From the NCBI GenBank assembly GCA_966430775.1, contig CBJMMB010000003.1:11475-75474 (forward strand): a stretch of DNA of 64,000 bases, read 5' to 3'. The DNA is from Dyella_B sp966430775. Its GTDB lineage: Bacteria; Pseudomonadota; Gammaproteobacteria; Xanthomonadales; Rhodanobacteraceae. The notes beneath the pieces were generated by a model. That model had not been told where the DNA came from, searched no databases, and saw nothing but the letters and a program-made list of their open reading frames with translations. Positions 1-9,309 of the stretch are shown here, one piece after another; within the stretch, counting starts at the first letter, position 1; each line of letters starts with the position of its first letter. The translations under genes were made by a program, and so were the position numbers.

Positions 1-2454
1 GTCAGCGGTACCGGCTTCACGCTCACCAATTCCGGCAGCATCACGGGTGGCGCAGGCGGTACGGGCGGCCAGGGCGGCGCCTCGTACAACGCAACAGGCG
101 TGGCGGGTAACGGTGGCAATGGCGGTGCGGGTGGCGCGGGTGTCAGCGGCGCTGACTTCACGCTGGTCAACACCGGCACGGTTACCGGCGGCAATGGTGG
201 CGCGGCAGGTGCGCAAGGTTCGATCGCCAACGGCGGCACGGCTGCGGTGGACGGTATCGGCGGAGCAGGCGCCGTCGGCGTGGTTTCCACCGGCGGCTCG
301 ACCCTCGTCAACGCCGGCAGCATCGCCGGGGGCGTGAGCGCGACGGGAACGCAGGCCGATGCCGTGAACTTCAGCGGCGGCGGCAACACCCTCGTGCTGG
401 AGGCGGGTTACGCATTCACCGGTAACGTGGTGAGCACCGGCGGCAGCGACACGCTCACACTCGGCGGCAGCAACAAGGCGAGCTTCAACGTGAATGCCTT
501 GGGCGCGGTCGGCAGCAGCGCGACGATGCAGGGCTTTGCGCATCTGACCAAATCCGGCACCAGCACCTGGACGCTGACCGGCACCGGCAATGCAAGCCAG
601 GCGTGGACGATCACCAACGGCACGCTGGTCGGCAGCAGCACCAGCATCGTCGGCAACGTGACGTTCTCCCCGGTGAGCGGCGGCAGCGCGAACCTGACCT
701 TCGATCAGTCGACCAACGGCGTGTACAACGGCGTGATCAGCGGCAGCGGTTCGTTGACCAAGACCGGCAGCGGCACGTTGACCTTGACCGCCGACAACAC
801 CTACACCGGCGGCACCATCGTGACCGGCGGCAGGTTGCAGATCGCCAACAACGACACCGCCGGCATGGTGAGCGGCAATGTGGCGAACAATGGCGTAATG
901 GCGTTCGACCGTTCCGACCTGGTCACCTACGGCGCGGCGATCAGTGGCACCGGCAGCCTGGCGCAGATCGGCAGCGGCACGTTGATCCTCAACGGCGTGA
1001 ATACGTACACCGGCGGCACCACCGTAAGCGCCGGCACGCTGGAAGTGGGCGACAGTTCGCACGGCAATGCCTCCATCGCCAGCAACGTAACGGTCGATGC
1101 CGGCGGTACGCTGCGCGGCCACGGCAGCATCCAGGGCAACGTGACCAGCGATGGCACGGTATGGCCGGGCGGCTCGGTGGGCGTGCTGACGATCAACGGC
1201 AACTACACGCAGAACGCGGATGCGACGCTGCAGATCGACGTCACGCCGACGCAGGCCTCGCAGCTGCTGGTCAACGGCAACGCCAGCCTTGCCGGTACGC
1301 TGCATCTGATCTACGCGCCGGGCACGTACGCCACCACCAACTACACCCTGGTGCAGGCGCAGTCGTTGAGCGGAACGTTCAGCACGACCACCACCACCGG
1401 TGCGCCCACCAGCCTCGACACGCGGGTGGTGTATACGCCGACGCAGGCCGATCTGTTCGTGATGCAGAAGATCGTTGCGCCTGCGGATGGCGCGTTGTAC
1501 GCCAATCTGTTGCAGAGCACGAGCCTGATCGGTCAGCAATCGCTGTCGACCGTGCTCGGCGCCACGCTGCGTTCGGGTGACACCGCATGCAACGGCAGCA
1601 ATGCGGCGCACGCCAACACGGTGGCGTCCTCGTGCAACAGCGACCTGTGGGTGCAATACAGCGGCGGCAATCAGTCGATCAGCGGCGCCAATGGCTTGAA
1701 CAGCTCGCTGTTCGGCTTGCAGGCCGGCGCGGATCATGCCGTGAACGATGTGCTGCATCTGGGCGTGGAAGCGGGCTTCAGCCGCATCAACAGCAACACC
1801 AACCAGGGCAGCAACGCCAGTGTGGACAGCGTGCATGGCGGCATCTATGCCTACGCCAATGTCGGACCGGTGGTGTTGTCGGGCATGCTCGATGAAACCC
1901 ACAGCAGCTATGACGTGTATCGCCAGACCGGCATCGGTCGCAGCGTGACGCATCCGGACGGCGACACCACCTCCGCCGCGTTGCAGGCCGCATGGCCGAT
2001 CGCTGCCGCGCAGTGGCAGGTGACGCCGGCGGTCGGTGCGTTGTATCAGCACCAGAGCTTGAGCAGCTTCAGCGAGTCGCTGGCCAGCGCCAATCCGTTT
2101 GCGAACGATTTCGTGCTGCAAGGTGCGCACAGCACGTACACCACGCTGCAGCCGTATGCACGGGTGCAGTTCTCGCGTTCGTTCGTGGCGCAAGGCGTCA
2201 GCTACGTGCCGCAGTTCGACGTGGGCTACCGCTACAACGCACGCGGCGGCAACGCGGTGGTGCAGGCCACCAGCCAGGACGGCACGGCGTTCGCCATGCC
2301 GGGTACATCGCTGGGCGGTGGCATGGCGACGGTGGGCGCACGCATCACCGCGCAAGCGGGCGCGTCGTGGAGCTTGTACCTGGATTACCAGGGGCAGTTC
2401 GCCAGCCATGTCAACGACAACGCGTTGAGTGTGGGCTTTACCAAGAAGTTCTAA
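1..2454 (+). CDS. Autotransporter (type Va), C-terminal part, 5' end outside window
   Basis: The frame is open from base 1, so the true start lies upstream. The first ~110 codons are a Gly/Ala-rich passenger with repeated GGxGG runs. Then come autotransporter-associated beta-strand repeats (LTKTGSGTLTLTADNTYTGG near 755-815, and a second copy near 955-1020), and a linker. From about base 1630 (SDLWVQYSGGN) to the end lies a ~275-residue outer-membrane beta-barrel. The last residues, SVGFTKKF, end in the C-terminal Phe expected for Bam-dependent barrels. By family knowledge the barrel inserts in the outer membrane and displays the passenger on the cell surface. Passenger function cannot be read; an adhesin or biofilm role is possible. 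A strong hairpin terminator follows, so it ends its transcript. Confidence 0.93.
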   Translation, partial: VSGTGFTLTNSGSITGGAGGTGGQGGASYNATGVAGNGGNGGAGGAGVSGADFTLVNTGTVTGGNGGAAGAQGSIANGGTAAVDGIGGAGAVGVVSTGGSTLVNAGSIAGGVSATGTQADAVNFSGGGNTLVLEAGYAFTGNVVSTGGSDTLTLGGSNKASFNVNALGAVGSSATMQGFAHLTKSGTSTWTLTGTGNASQAWTITNGTLVGSSTSIVGNVTFSPVSGGSANLTFDQSTNGVYNGVISGSGSLTKTGSGTLTLTADNTYTGGTIVTGGRLQIANNDTAGMVSGNVANNGVMAFDRSDLVTYGAAISGTGSLAQIGSGTLILNGVNTYTGGTTVSAGTLEVGDSSHGNASIASNVTVDAGGTLRGHGSIQGNVTSDGTVWPGGSVGVLTINGNYTQNADATLQIDVTPTQASQLLVNGNASLAGTLHLIYAPGTYATTNYTLVQAQSLSGTFSTTTTTGAPTSLDTRVVYTPTQADLFVMQKIVAPADGALYANLLQSTSLIGQQSLSTVLGATLRSGDTACNGSNAAHANTVASSCNSDLWVQYSGGNQSISGANGLNSSLFGLQAGADHAVNDVLHLGVEAGFSRINSNTNQGSNASVDSVHGGIYAYANVGPVVLSGMLDETHSSYDVYRQTGIGRSVTHPDGDTTSAALQAAWPIAAAQWQVTPAVGALYQHQSLSSFSESLASANPFANDFVLQGAHSTYTTLQPYARVQFSRSFVAQGVSYVPQFDVGYRYNARGGNAVVQATSQDGTAFAMPGTSLGGGMATVGARITAQAGASWSLYLDYQGQFASHVNDNALSVGFTKKF

Positions 2455-2465
2455 GTAACGTTGTT

Positions 2466-2489
2466 CCCGCCCCTGCTTGCAGGGGCGGG
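2466..2489 (+). terminator. Rho-independent terminator of the autotransporter gene
   Basis: An 11-bp perfect stem (CCCGCCCCTGC / GCAGGGGCGGG) with a 2-nt loop, 11 nt after the autotransporter stop and followed by TTGTTTC. Confidence 0.85.
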
Positions 2490-2545
2490 TTGTTTCAGCA
2501 AGATCGCCATGATCGTCACCGATCATGTTTTCACCCGGAACATCA

Positions 2546-3016
2546 ATGCACGCTTTCAACGTCCAGTGGGTATTCGGCAGCATCACGCCACGCTTGCGTG
2601 GACAGATCGTTGCGTTCTGGCTGAAAGAAGGTGCATTGACGAATCCGGACGAAGCGTGGCGACGTTCGTTCGAGGTGGCGTGCGTACTGCACGAGGAAGA
2701 AAGCGGAAACCTTGCCGGCGTGTGCACGGTTGCCATCAGCCTGGACGATCAGCAGCGATCGTACGGATTCGTGCGCATCTTCGTTCGCCCGAGCAGCCGG
2801 CGCATAGGCCTGAATGTCCGGTTGATGGAGCGGATGATTGAAGGGTTCGCCGAACTCGTGCACGAGCCGGGCGGTCCGCGGCGACTGGTCGCGACGATCG
2901 AGAATCGCAAGCTTGAACGCCGTGCGGCGCAACGGCTACTGGCGCGCCTCGGGTTCGAGCACGTCGGTGTGGCGGCGAATGGCGAGTTGATCATGCAGCG
3001 GATGCTGATGGCATAA
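2546..3016 (+). CDS. GNAT-like acetyltransferase, function unknown
   Basis: About 156 residues with the outline of a GNAT fold: a central strand SYGFVRIFVRPSSRRIGLNVRLMERMIEGF resembles the V-x-P-x-x-R acetyl-CoA loop followed by an amphipathic helix, and a late RRAAQRLLARLGFEHVGV segment matches the usual x-LGF end. The substrate is not identifiable. I prefer the ATG at 2546 (CCGGAA a few bases upstream); an in-frame ATG at 2525 would add seven residues. It stands alone between the autotransporter terminator and a convergent LysR gene. The opposite strand is also open here, so the reading-frame choice rests on the GNAT-like pattern. Confidence 0.6.
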   Translation: MHAFNVQWVFGSITPRLRGQIVAFWLKEGALTNPDEAWRRSFEVACVLHEEESGNLAGVCTVAISLDDQQRSYGFVRIFVRPSSRRIGLNVRLMERMIEGFAELVHEPGGPRRLVATIENRKLERRAAQRLLARLGFEHVGVAANGELIMQRMLMA

Positions 3017-3080
3017 CGAGCCGCGCGGAAAAAGGGCTTCGTATGCATCATTCGTAAACTGAAGCGCCGATAGCATCACC

Positions 3081-3941
3081 TCAACCCACCGTCTTGAACG
3101 CCCTCGCCAACGTGCGCAACACGCTGCGCGAGCTGCTGTCCGTCAGGTTCGAATACAGAAACACATTGGGCACGGGCAGTGCGGGCAGCTTGAGCGCCGG
3201 CCCGACATCCATCGTTCCCTGCGGCGTGGCGGCGCGCGCCAATACGGCTACCGCCAGGCCTGCCGCAGCGGCGGCGCCAAGCGCTGCAGCCCCTTGGCCT
3301 ACGTAGACTTCCTTCCAGCTGATGCCGGCGCGATCGAGCAGACGCACGGCCTGGTTGCGGATGCTGCAGTGCTCGCCTTGCGTGGCGAGCGGTATCGGTT
3401 CGCGAATGCGGTTGGCCGCGTCGATGGAGGCGACCCAGCCATAGGGTTCGGCGAAGAGTTTTTCGCCGCGCCGGCGGGTGTCGTCGAACTGGATGGTCAG
3501 CGCGGCGTCGAGCGTGCCGGCATCAAGCGAGCTCAACAATTCGCGCGAACCGGCCACACGCAGCTCGAACTGGATCTGCGGTTGCTGGCTGTGCATATGG
3601 CGCAGCACTGCCGGCAGCTGCATGCCGGCGATCTGATGGCTCAGGCCGATCACCAGCCGCCGCTGCGGCGCCTGCAGCGTGCCGATGGCCTGTTCGTGAG
3701 CGTCGACGAGTGCGCGCGCGGCATCCAGGAAAACCGCGCCTTCGGCGGAAAGACGCACTTGCCGCGGCGTGCGTTCGAGCAGGCGGCGACCCAGGTGGTC
3801 TTCCAGCTTCTTCAGTTTCAGGCTGAGCGCGGATTGCGTGCTGTTCAAGGCTTCGGCGGCGCGGGTGAAGCTGCGCATCTGCGCGATCCATACGAAGGCG
3901 CGCACCGCTTCCATGTCCAGCATCCGGGTGGAATCAGTCAT
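3081..3941 (-). CDS. LysR-family transcriptional regulator
   Basis: 286 residues. The N-terminal winged helix-turn-helix is clear (FVWIAQMRSFTRAAEALNST, QSALSLKLKKLEDHLGRRLLER), followed by the linker helix and a substrate-binding effector domain beginning RLVIGLSHQIAG. It is transcribed away from the lipocalin-like gene at 4037, sharing a ~95-bp promoter region with an ATTCGAAT palindrome (3946-3953). LysR proteins commonly control the divergent gene, so that gene is the likely target (inference). The effector is unknown. The effector domain is slightly short (total length 286 against the usual ~300) but looks intact. Confidence 0.92.
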   Translation of the reverse strand: MTDSTRMLDMEAVRAFVWIAQMRSFTRAAEALNSTQSALSLKLKKLEDHLGRRLLERTPRQVRLSAEGAVFLDAARALVDAHEQAIGTLQAPQRRLVIGLSHQIAGMQLPAVLRHMHSQQPQIQFELRVAGSRELLSSLDAGTLDAALTIQFDDTRRRGEKLFAEPYGWVASIDAANRIREPIPLATQGEHCSIRNQAVRLLDRAGISWKEVYVGQGAAALGAAAAAGLAVAVLARAATPQGTMDVGPALKLPALPVPNVFLYSNLTDSSSRSVLRTLARAFKTVG

Positions 3942-4036
3942 GTGAAATTCGAATCATTGAAAGCGGATGCGATAGGTATATCACATGATCGATCGCCGCT
4001 AGCCTTTGCCGCATGACGCATTCGGAGATCATCACC

Positions 4037-4567
4037 ATGAAGCGATCGACCTGGTCCATGCTGCTTGGAACATTGCTGGGCAACCTGATCATTCCGGCCT
4101 CGGCGGCGCTGGCCATGCCGCCTGTGACGCCGGCGACGCTGGCCGGAACCTGGACGCTGGCGGCGGCGGACGTACTGCATGCAGATGGCTCACGTACCTC
4201 CGATTTCGGCGCTACGCCCAAGGGCTTGCTGCTGATCGACAAGCAAGGGCATTACTCGCTGCAAATTTTCAAGGCCGATCGCCCGCGTTTCAGCGCTGGC
4301 GACAAGGCGAAGGGCAGCGACGCCGAATACAAGGCCGCCGTGATGGGCTCCAGCACGCATTTCGGTACCGTCAGCGTAGACTCGGCGCACAACGAACTGG
4401 TCTTCCGTATCGAAGGCGCCTCGTTTCCCAATTGGGAAGGCCAGCAGCAGCACCGGCAATACGAGTTGAAGGGCGACGTGCTGAGCTATCGCGTGCCGCC
4501 GCGTCCGAACGGCGATGTGCCGATTTCGGTGTGGCGGCGTGTTGATGCGACGACGAACGGCCATTGA
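4037..4567 (+). CDS. Exported lipocalin-like domain protein
   Basis: 176 residues. The start at 4037 is chosen because GGAG lies 8 nt upstream and the product then begins with a signal peptide (MKRSTWSMLLGTLLGNLIIP, cleavage after ASAALA). An upstream ATG at 4013 would put eight residues before it. The mature part opens LAGTWTLAAADVLHADGSR, followed by LLLIDKQGHYSLQIFKADRPRF, the G-T-W plus G-x-Y-S-L pattern of lipocalin-like beta barrels (Lipocalin_5 type). The ligand is unknown. It is divergent from the LysR gene, which probably regulates it, and lies 73 bp upstream of the multicopper oxidase. Confidence 0.82.
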   Translation: MKRSTWSMLLGTLLGNLIIPASAALAMPPVTPATLAGTWTLAAADVLHADGSRTSDFGATPKGLLLIDKQGHYSLQIFKADRPRFSAGDKAKGSDAEYKAAVMGSSTHFGTVSVDSAHNELVFRIEGASFPNWEGQQQHRQYELKGDVLSYRVPPRPNGDVPISVWRRVDATTNGH

Positions 4568-4640
4568 AACCGCTGCCATAGTTTTGTCATTTCCGGCGCT
4601 TAGGGTGGCTGGACGATTCAGCGATTGAGTTCTCCAGCGA

Positions 4641-6287
4641 ATGGCCTTTACGCGGCGTGATTTTCTCCGCAGCGCCGGCGCGCTCGTCGGCGCGTATACG
4701 CTCGCCGATGTCTGGCCGCAGGCACGAGCGTCCATGCCGATGGCGATGCCTGCGCGAACCAGCGCGGCCATGCTCGCGGCGCCCAAGGTGGCGCTGGTCA
4801 ACCCGAGTTCGCTGGCGCGCTACGTCGATCCACTTCCCGTGCCAAAGCTGGCGCGCGCGTCCGCCATGCGTACACATCCGGCGTATCCAGGCCGCACGTT
4901 GCCGTGCTATCGCATGACGATGCGCGCGTGCAAAGTGCATTTGCATCGCGATATACCGCCGACCCCGATGTGGGGCTACGAGGGCCAGTTTCCCGGCCCG
5001 ACCATCGAAGCGCGGCGCGGCGAACCGCTATTGATCGAATGGATCAACGGCTTGCCGTCGAAGCATTTCCTGCCCATCGACCCCACCATCCACGGCGCGG
5101 AGCGCGACAAACCGGAAGTGCGCGCAGTCACGCATGTGCATGGCGCGCGTGCGCCGGCCACATCCGATGGTTTTCCGGAAGACTGGTACCCGCCAGGCCA
5201 TTCGGCGTTGTATCACTATCCCAACGGACAGGATGCCGCCACGCTGTGGTATCACGATCACGCGATGGGCATTACGCGGCTGAACATCTACGCCGGCTTG
5301 TTCGGTGCGTACCTCGTGCGCGATGACGACGAACAGGCGCTCAACCTGCCCACCGGCGACTACGATATACCGTTGATGCTGTGCGATCGCCTGGTGGCGC
5401 AGGACGGCCAGCTCTATTACCCGGTGTCGGAAGATCCCGCTGCGCCGTGGGTCATGCAATGTAACGGCAACCTCGTGCTGTGCAACGGCAAGATCTATCC
5501 GTATTTCGAGGTGGAACCGCGGCGCTATCGGTTCCGCCTGATCAATACCGCCAACACGCGTTTCTTCGATCTTTCGCTCTCACACGATCAACCACTGCAG
5601 CAGATCGCCAGCGACCAGGGCTTGTTGTCCGCGCCACTGCAACGTACGCGTATCGAGCTGTATCCCGCCGAGCGCGCCGACGTGGTGATCGATTTTTCGA
5701 GCCTCGCCGGCAAGTCGCTACAACTGCGCCACCAGACCGAAGGCATTCTGGAATTTCGCGTGCGCGAGCGCGGCGGTCACGATGCTTCGGTGCTACCGGC
5801 AAGCTTGCGCGCGGTGCCGCGCATCGATCCGGCGGCGGCGGTGCAGAACCGCATCCTCACCTTGAACGAAACGGATGACGCGAACGGCAACGCGATGACC
5901 ATGCTACTGGATGGCAAACGCTGGTCCGATCCGGTCACGGAAACGCCGCGGCAGAACAGCGTGGAGACGTGGAGCTTCGTCAATCTCACCGGCGATGCGC
6001 ATCCTATTCATCTGCACCTGGTGCGCTTCCAGGTCATCGATCGCCGGCCGTTCGACCTGTTCGCGTGGAACGCGCATCGCAAGCTGGTGTTCACCGGGCC
6101 GGCACTACTGCCCGAATCGCAAGAACTTGGTTGGAAAGATACGGTGCGCGCCGACCCGGGCATGGTCACGCGCATCGCCATGCGTTTCGAAGGCGAGCCG
6201 GGCCGCTATGTCTGGCATTGCCATCTGCTCGAGCACGAAGACAACGAGATGATGCGTCCTTTCGACGTGTTGCCGGCGCATTCGTAA
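4641..6287 (+). CDS. Tat-exported multicopper oxidase, CotA/bilirubin-oxidase type
   Basis: 548 residues with an N-terminal twin-arginine signal (TRRDFLRSAGALVGAYTLA), so it is exported folded with copper. All four multicopper ligand clusters are visible: HVH at 165-167, WYHDH with H205 and H207, HPIHLH with H454, H457 and H459, and HCH at 526-528 followed by H532 and M537 (type 1 axial Met). WGYEGQFPGPTIEARRGE marks cupredoxin domain 1. These enzymes oxidise phenols, bilirubin or metal ions while reducing oxygen to water. The THVHGA and HEDNEMM signatures resemble the CotA/bilirubin oxidase group more than CueO (no Met-rich insert seen). The substrate here is unknown. It may be co-transcribed with the preceding lipocalin-like gene. 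Confidence 0.92.
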   Translation: MAFTRRDFLRSAGALVGAYTLADVWPQARASMPMAMPARTSAAMLAAPKVALVNPSSLARYVDPLPVPKLARASAMRTHPAYPGRTLPCYRMTMRACKVHLHRDIPPTPMWGYEGQFPGPTIEARRGEPLLIEWINGLPSKHFLPIDPTIHGAERDKPEVRAVTHVHGARAPATSDGFPEDWYPPGHSALYHYPNGQDAATLWYHDHAMGITRLNIYAGLFGAYLVRDDDEQALNLPTGDYDIPLMLCDRLVAQDGQLYYPVSEDPAAPWVMQCNGNLVLCNGKIYPYFEVEPRRYRFRLINTANTRFFDLSLSHDQPLQQIASDQGLLSAPLQRTRIELYPAERADVVIDFSSLAGKSLQLRHQTEGILEFRVRERGGHDASVLPASLRAVPRIDPAAAVQNRILTLNETDDANGNAMTMLLDGKRWSDPVTETPRQNSVETWSFVNLTGDAHPIHLHLVRFQVIDRRPFDLFAWNAHRKLVFTGPALLPESQELGWKDTVRADPGMVTRIAMRFEGEPGRYVWHCHLLEHEDNEMMRPFDVLPAHS

Positions 6288-6485
6288 ACATCGCGTCAAT
6301 GCACTGCGCACAAGCGCACGTTTGTCGCAGCACTGTCATCGCGCACTGACGCAATGTCGCGCGCCTGCCAACGTCGCGTCACATAGCCGGCGCAGACTTT
6401 CGTGCGGTCTGTGGGGACGCAGGCCGTAATCAGGGGGATTACTCGATTGCAGGCCTTGGCAACATGCCAGCAGGAGACACCCGTT

Positions 6486-8525
6486 ATGCCCACTCAGTTT
6501 GGCCGTACCCGGTTGAAACCGTTTGTACTCGGCGCGCTCATCACCAGCCTCGTCGGGCTGGCGAACGCGCAAACCACCAATACTCCCAATGATGCGCAGT
6601 TCCGCCAGAACGTGCCGACCACGGCGGCCAAGCCGGTGAGCGGCGAACCCGGCGGCGCCGTCACGCTCTACAACCCCAATGCCGGCGAAGACGCGAGCAA
6701 CCGCACGCGCACGCCGATCAAGCACGTGATTCTGCTGATCGGTGAAAACCGCACCTTCGATCACGTGTTCGCCACCTACACGCCGCCGCACGGCCAGACC
6801 GTCGAGAACCTGCTCTCCGAAGGCATCGTCAATGCCGACGGCACGCCCGGCCCGAAGGTAGCCAAGGCGAAGCAATGGCAGGCGAGCCAGACCGGCGATT
6901 TCCAGCTCGCGCCGCCGCGCACCAGCGCTTATACCCATCTGCCGTCGATCAACACCGGCAGCGCGCCCACGCAACCCTATCTGGCTTCCGCTGCGCAGGC
7001 CGCCGCCATCGAACCGGGCCTGCCGTCGGCGGCCTATGTGGAACTGGCTGAAGGCGGTACCGGCTTGCCGAACGACGTGGTCGACGCGCGCTTTCCGACC
7101 ACGCTGCCGAATGCGCCGGTCGATATGCATGCGTCGATCAGCTACAACGACTACGCCAGCAGCCCCGTGCATCGCTTCTTCCAGATGTGGCAGCAGCTGG
7201 ATTGCGACGTGAGCCATGCCACCTGGAAGAACCCCAGCGGCTGCCGCGCCGATCTGTTCCCGTGGGTGGAAGTGACCCTGGGCGCCGGCAACAACGGCAA
7301 GCCGCAACCGGCCAACTTCAACGAGCAGAGCACGCATGAAGGCTCCACCGCCATGCAGTTCCTCAACATGGCCAAGGGCGATGCGCCGTACTTCAAGAAA
7401 CTGGCCGAGAAGTACGCGCTGAGCGACAACTTTCACCAGTCGGTGATGGGCGGCACGGGCGCCAACCACATCATGCTGGGCTTCGGCGACCTGGTGTACT
7501 ACGCCGACGCCGACGGCGAACCCGCCACGCCGCCCTCCAACCAGATCGAAAACCCGAACTCGCAACTAGGCACCAACAACTGGTGGGTGCAGGACGGCTA
7601 CAGCGGCGGTTCCTACGTGAACTGCGCCGATGAAAACCAGCCCGGCGTGGCCGCAGTGCGCAAGTACCTCAAGAGCCTGCCGTACCACGCGTTCAAGCAT
7701 GGCGACTGCAAGAAGGGCGCGTATTACCTGGTCAACAACTACAACCCCGGCTACCTGGGCGACGGCACGCCTGCGCCGCTGGGCGCCGATCAGTTCACCA
7801 TTCCGCCCACCAGGCAGCAAAACCTCGGGCTGCTGCTTTCACGCCATCACGTGAGCTGGAAGTACTACGGCGAAGGCTGGGATGGCGGCAAGGAAGACGG
7901 CGAGGCCGGCACCTTCTGCAACATCTGCGATCCGTTCCTGTACTCGACGCAGATCATGACCAACCCGACGCTGCGTGCGCACAACCAGGATCTCAACAAC
8001 CTCTACAGCGACATCCAGAACGGCACGCTGCCGGCGGTATCCATCGCCAAGCCGGACGGACTGCTGGACGGCCACCCGGCCTCAAGCAAGCTGCAGCTGT
8101 TCGAGGGTTATGCGCAGAAGATCATCGAAATGGTGAAGGCCAATCCGAAACTGTGGGACAACACCGCCATCATGATCACCTTCGATGAAGGCGGCGGCTA
8201 CTACGACTCCGGCTACGTGCAGCCGATCGACTTCTTCGGCGACGGCACGCGCATTCCGCTGCTGGTGGTGTCGAAGTATTCACGCGGCGGCCGCGTGGTG
8301 CACTCGTACACCGATCACGTGTCGTTCGACAAATTCGTGGAAGCGAACTGGGATCTGGACGAAACCATCTCCCATCGCAGCCGCGACAACCTGCCAAACC
8401 CGGTCGCGCTGCCCAACAACCCCTATGTACCGGTCAACGCGCCGGCCATCGGCGACTTGATGGACATGTTCGATTTCCGCCGCCACTGGGATGACGATGC
8501 CAACGTCGCCTCGGCGAAAAACTGA
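6486..8525 (+). CDS. Secreted phosphoesterase (acid phosphatase / phospholipase C superfamily)
   Basis: About 679 residues from the ATG at 6486, which has AGGAG 10 nt upstream and begins a Sec signal peptide ending SLVGLANA. The motif IKHVILLIGENRTFDHVFATY is the metal and nucleophile site of the AcpA/PLC phosphoesterase family (E-N-R-T-F-D). NFHQSVMGGTGANHIMLGFGD and ITFDEGGGYYD supply further metal ligands (Asp/His/Glu). The C-terminal YSRGGRVVHSYTDHVSFDKFVE is also typical. It hydrolyses phosphoesters in the periplasm or outside the cell; whether phosphatase or phospholipase cannot be told. It is longer than many members because of inserts around 6840-7100. A terminator follows directly. 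Confidence 0.88.
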   Translation: MPTQFGRTRLKPFVLGALITSLVGLANAQTTNTPNDAQFRQNVPTTAAKPVSGEPGGAVTLYNPNAGEDASNRTRTPIKHVILLIGENRTFDHVFATYTPPHGQTVENLLSEGIVNADGTPGPKVAKAKQWQASQTGDFQLAPPRTSAYTHLPSINTGSAPTQPYLASAAQAAAIEPGLPSAAYVELAEGGTGLPNDVVDARFPTTLPNAPVDMHASISYNDYASSPVHRFFQMWQQLDCDVSHATWKNPSGCRADLFPWVEVTLGAGNNGKPQPANFNEQSTHEGSTAMQFLNMAKGDAPYFKKLAEKYALSDNFHQSVMGGTGANHIMLGFGDLVYYADADGEPATPPSNQIENPNSQLGTNNWWVQDGYSGGSYVNCADENQPGVAAVRKYLKSLPYHAFKHGDCKKGAYYLVNNYNPGYLGDGTPAPLGADQFTIPPTRQQNLGLLLSRHHVSWKYYGEGWDGGKEDGEAGTFCNICDPFLYSTQIMTNPTLRAHNQDLNNLYSDIQNGTLPAVSIAKPDGLLDGHPASSKLQLFEGYAQKIIEMVKANPKLWDNTAIMITFDEGGGYYDSGYVQPIDFFGDGTRIPLLVVSKYSRGGRVVHSYTDHVSFDKFVEANWDLDETISHRSRDNLPNPVALPNNPYVPVNAPAIGDLMDMFDFRRHWDDDANVASAKN

Positions 8526-8538
8526 GTAAACCCGCTGC

Positions 8539-8568
8539 ATACCCTGTCTGCTTATGCAGGCGGGGTAT
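8539..8568 (+). terminator. Terminator after the phosphoesterase gene
   Basis: A 13-bp stem including two G-U pairs (ATACCCTGTCTGC / GCAGGCGGGGTAT) with loop TTAT, 14 nt after the stop, followed by GTTGTTT. Confidence 0.75.
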
Positions 8569-8599
8569 GTTGTTTCCACTTACCCAACCGATCTTCACG

Positions 8600-9055
8600 A
8601 TGACCTTCTTCGCACGCTCCACCGCCCACCTGCACCGCTGGTCCAACCCCATTGCCGCACTGATGCTGATCGGCGCATCCGGCGCGATCAGCACCGGCGC
8701 ACATGCCGATCCGGCGGATTTCCAGGCCATGCCGGGCTTGTGGAAGATCACCCTGCACACGCTCAAGGATGGCCATGCGCAGGATCACGTGAAGTGGAAA
8801 TGCTTCTATGACGGTGCGGATCCGTGGGCCACATTTGCCGACACCACGCGGCCCGAAACGGCGTGCCAACGTGGCGGCGAACATCGCACGAGTACGGCAT
8901 TGGCATGGCAGCTGAGCTGCGGCACGCATAAGGGCACCGCGCATATCGAGCTGGATTCGGCCCAGCATTTTGCCGGCAAGGTAGTTCTGGAAGGAGCGCC
9001 GGTAGTGGACATTGACGGCAAACGGTATGCGGCGTGCACGGGGCCTTCCGACTGA
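8600..9055 (+). CDS. Small exported DUF3617-like protein
   Basis: 151 residues from the ATG at 8600. An in-frame ATG at 8567 lies inside the preceding terminator and is less likely. The N-terminus has a hydrophobic export segment (NPIAALMLIGASGAISTGAHA) and the mature part begins DPADFQAMPGLWKITLHT. The pattern of MPGLWK followed by paired Cys residues (WKCF, TACQRGG, LSCGTHKG, AACTG) matches the DUF3617 family of periplasmic proteins with unknown function. Four cysteines suggest two disulfides. It sits between two secreted-protein genes but is separated from the first by a terminator. Confidence 0.68.
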   Translation: MTFFARSTAHLHRWSNPIAALMLIGASGAISTGAHADPADFQAMPGLWKITLHTLKDGHAQDHVKWKCFYDGADPWATFADTTRPETACQRGGEHRTSTALAWQLSCGTHKGTAHIELDSAQHFAGKVVLEGAPVVDIDGKRYAACTGPSD

Positions 9056-9309
9056 TACCTTTGTCATAGCCCGCCATGGAAGCGAATGCTCAAATCCGGG
9101 CCGTTCGCCCGGTTGGCAAACGCGTTCATCAGACACTGGCCTGGTGAGTGCGCGAACGAAGCGATAGCCCACTCTTCACGTTTTCCCCACGGTCCCAAGC
9201 TCAAGTTATCGCGCGAATTCAAGGAATGGCTGTCCGGGCCAGCGTCAGACCGGATAAGAGCGCAGGCGCAATGCCTGTGTGACAGGACGACCAACAAAGG
9301 GGAAACAAC

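Noticed and set aside
6336..7565. A 409-codon minus-strand open frame over the phosphoesterase gene
   Set aside because: It lies opposite conserved phosphoesterase motifs and has no start signal or family match.
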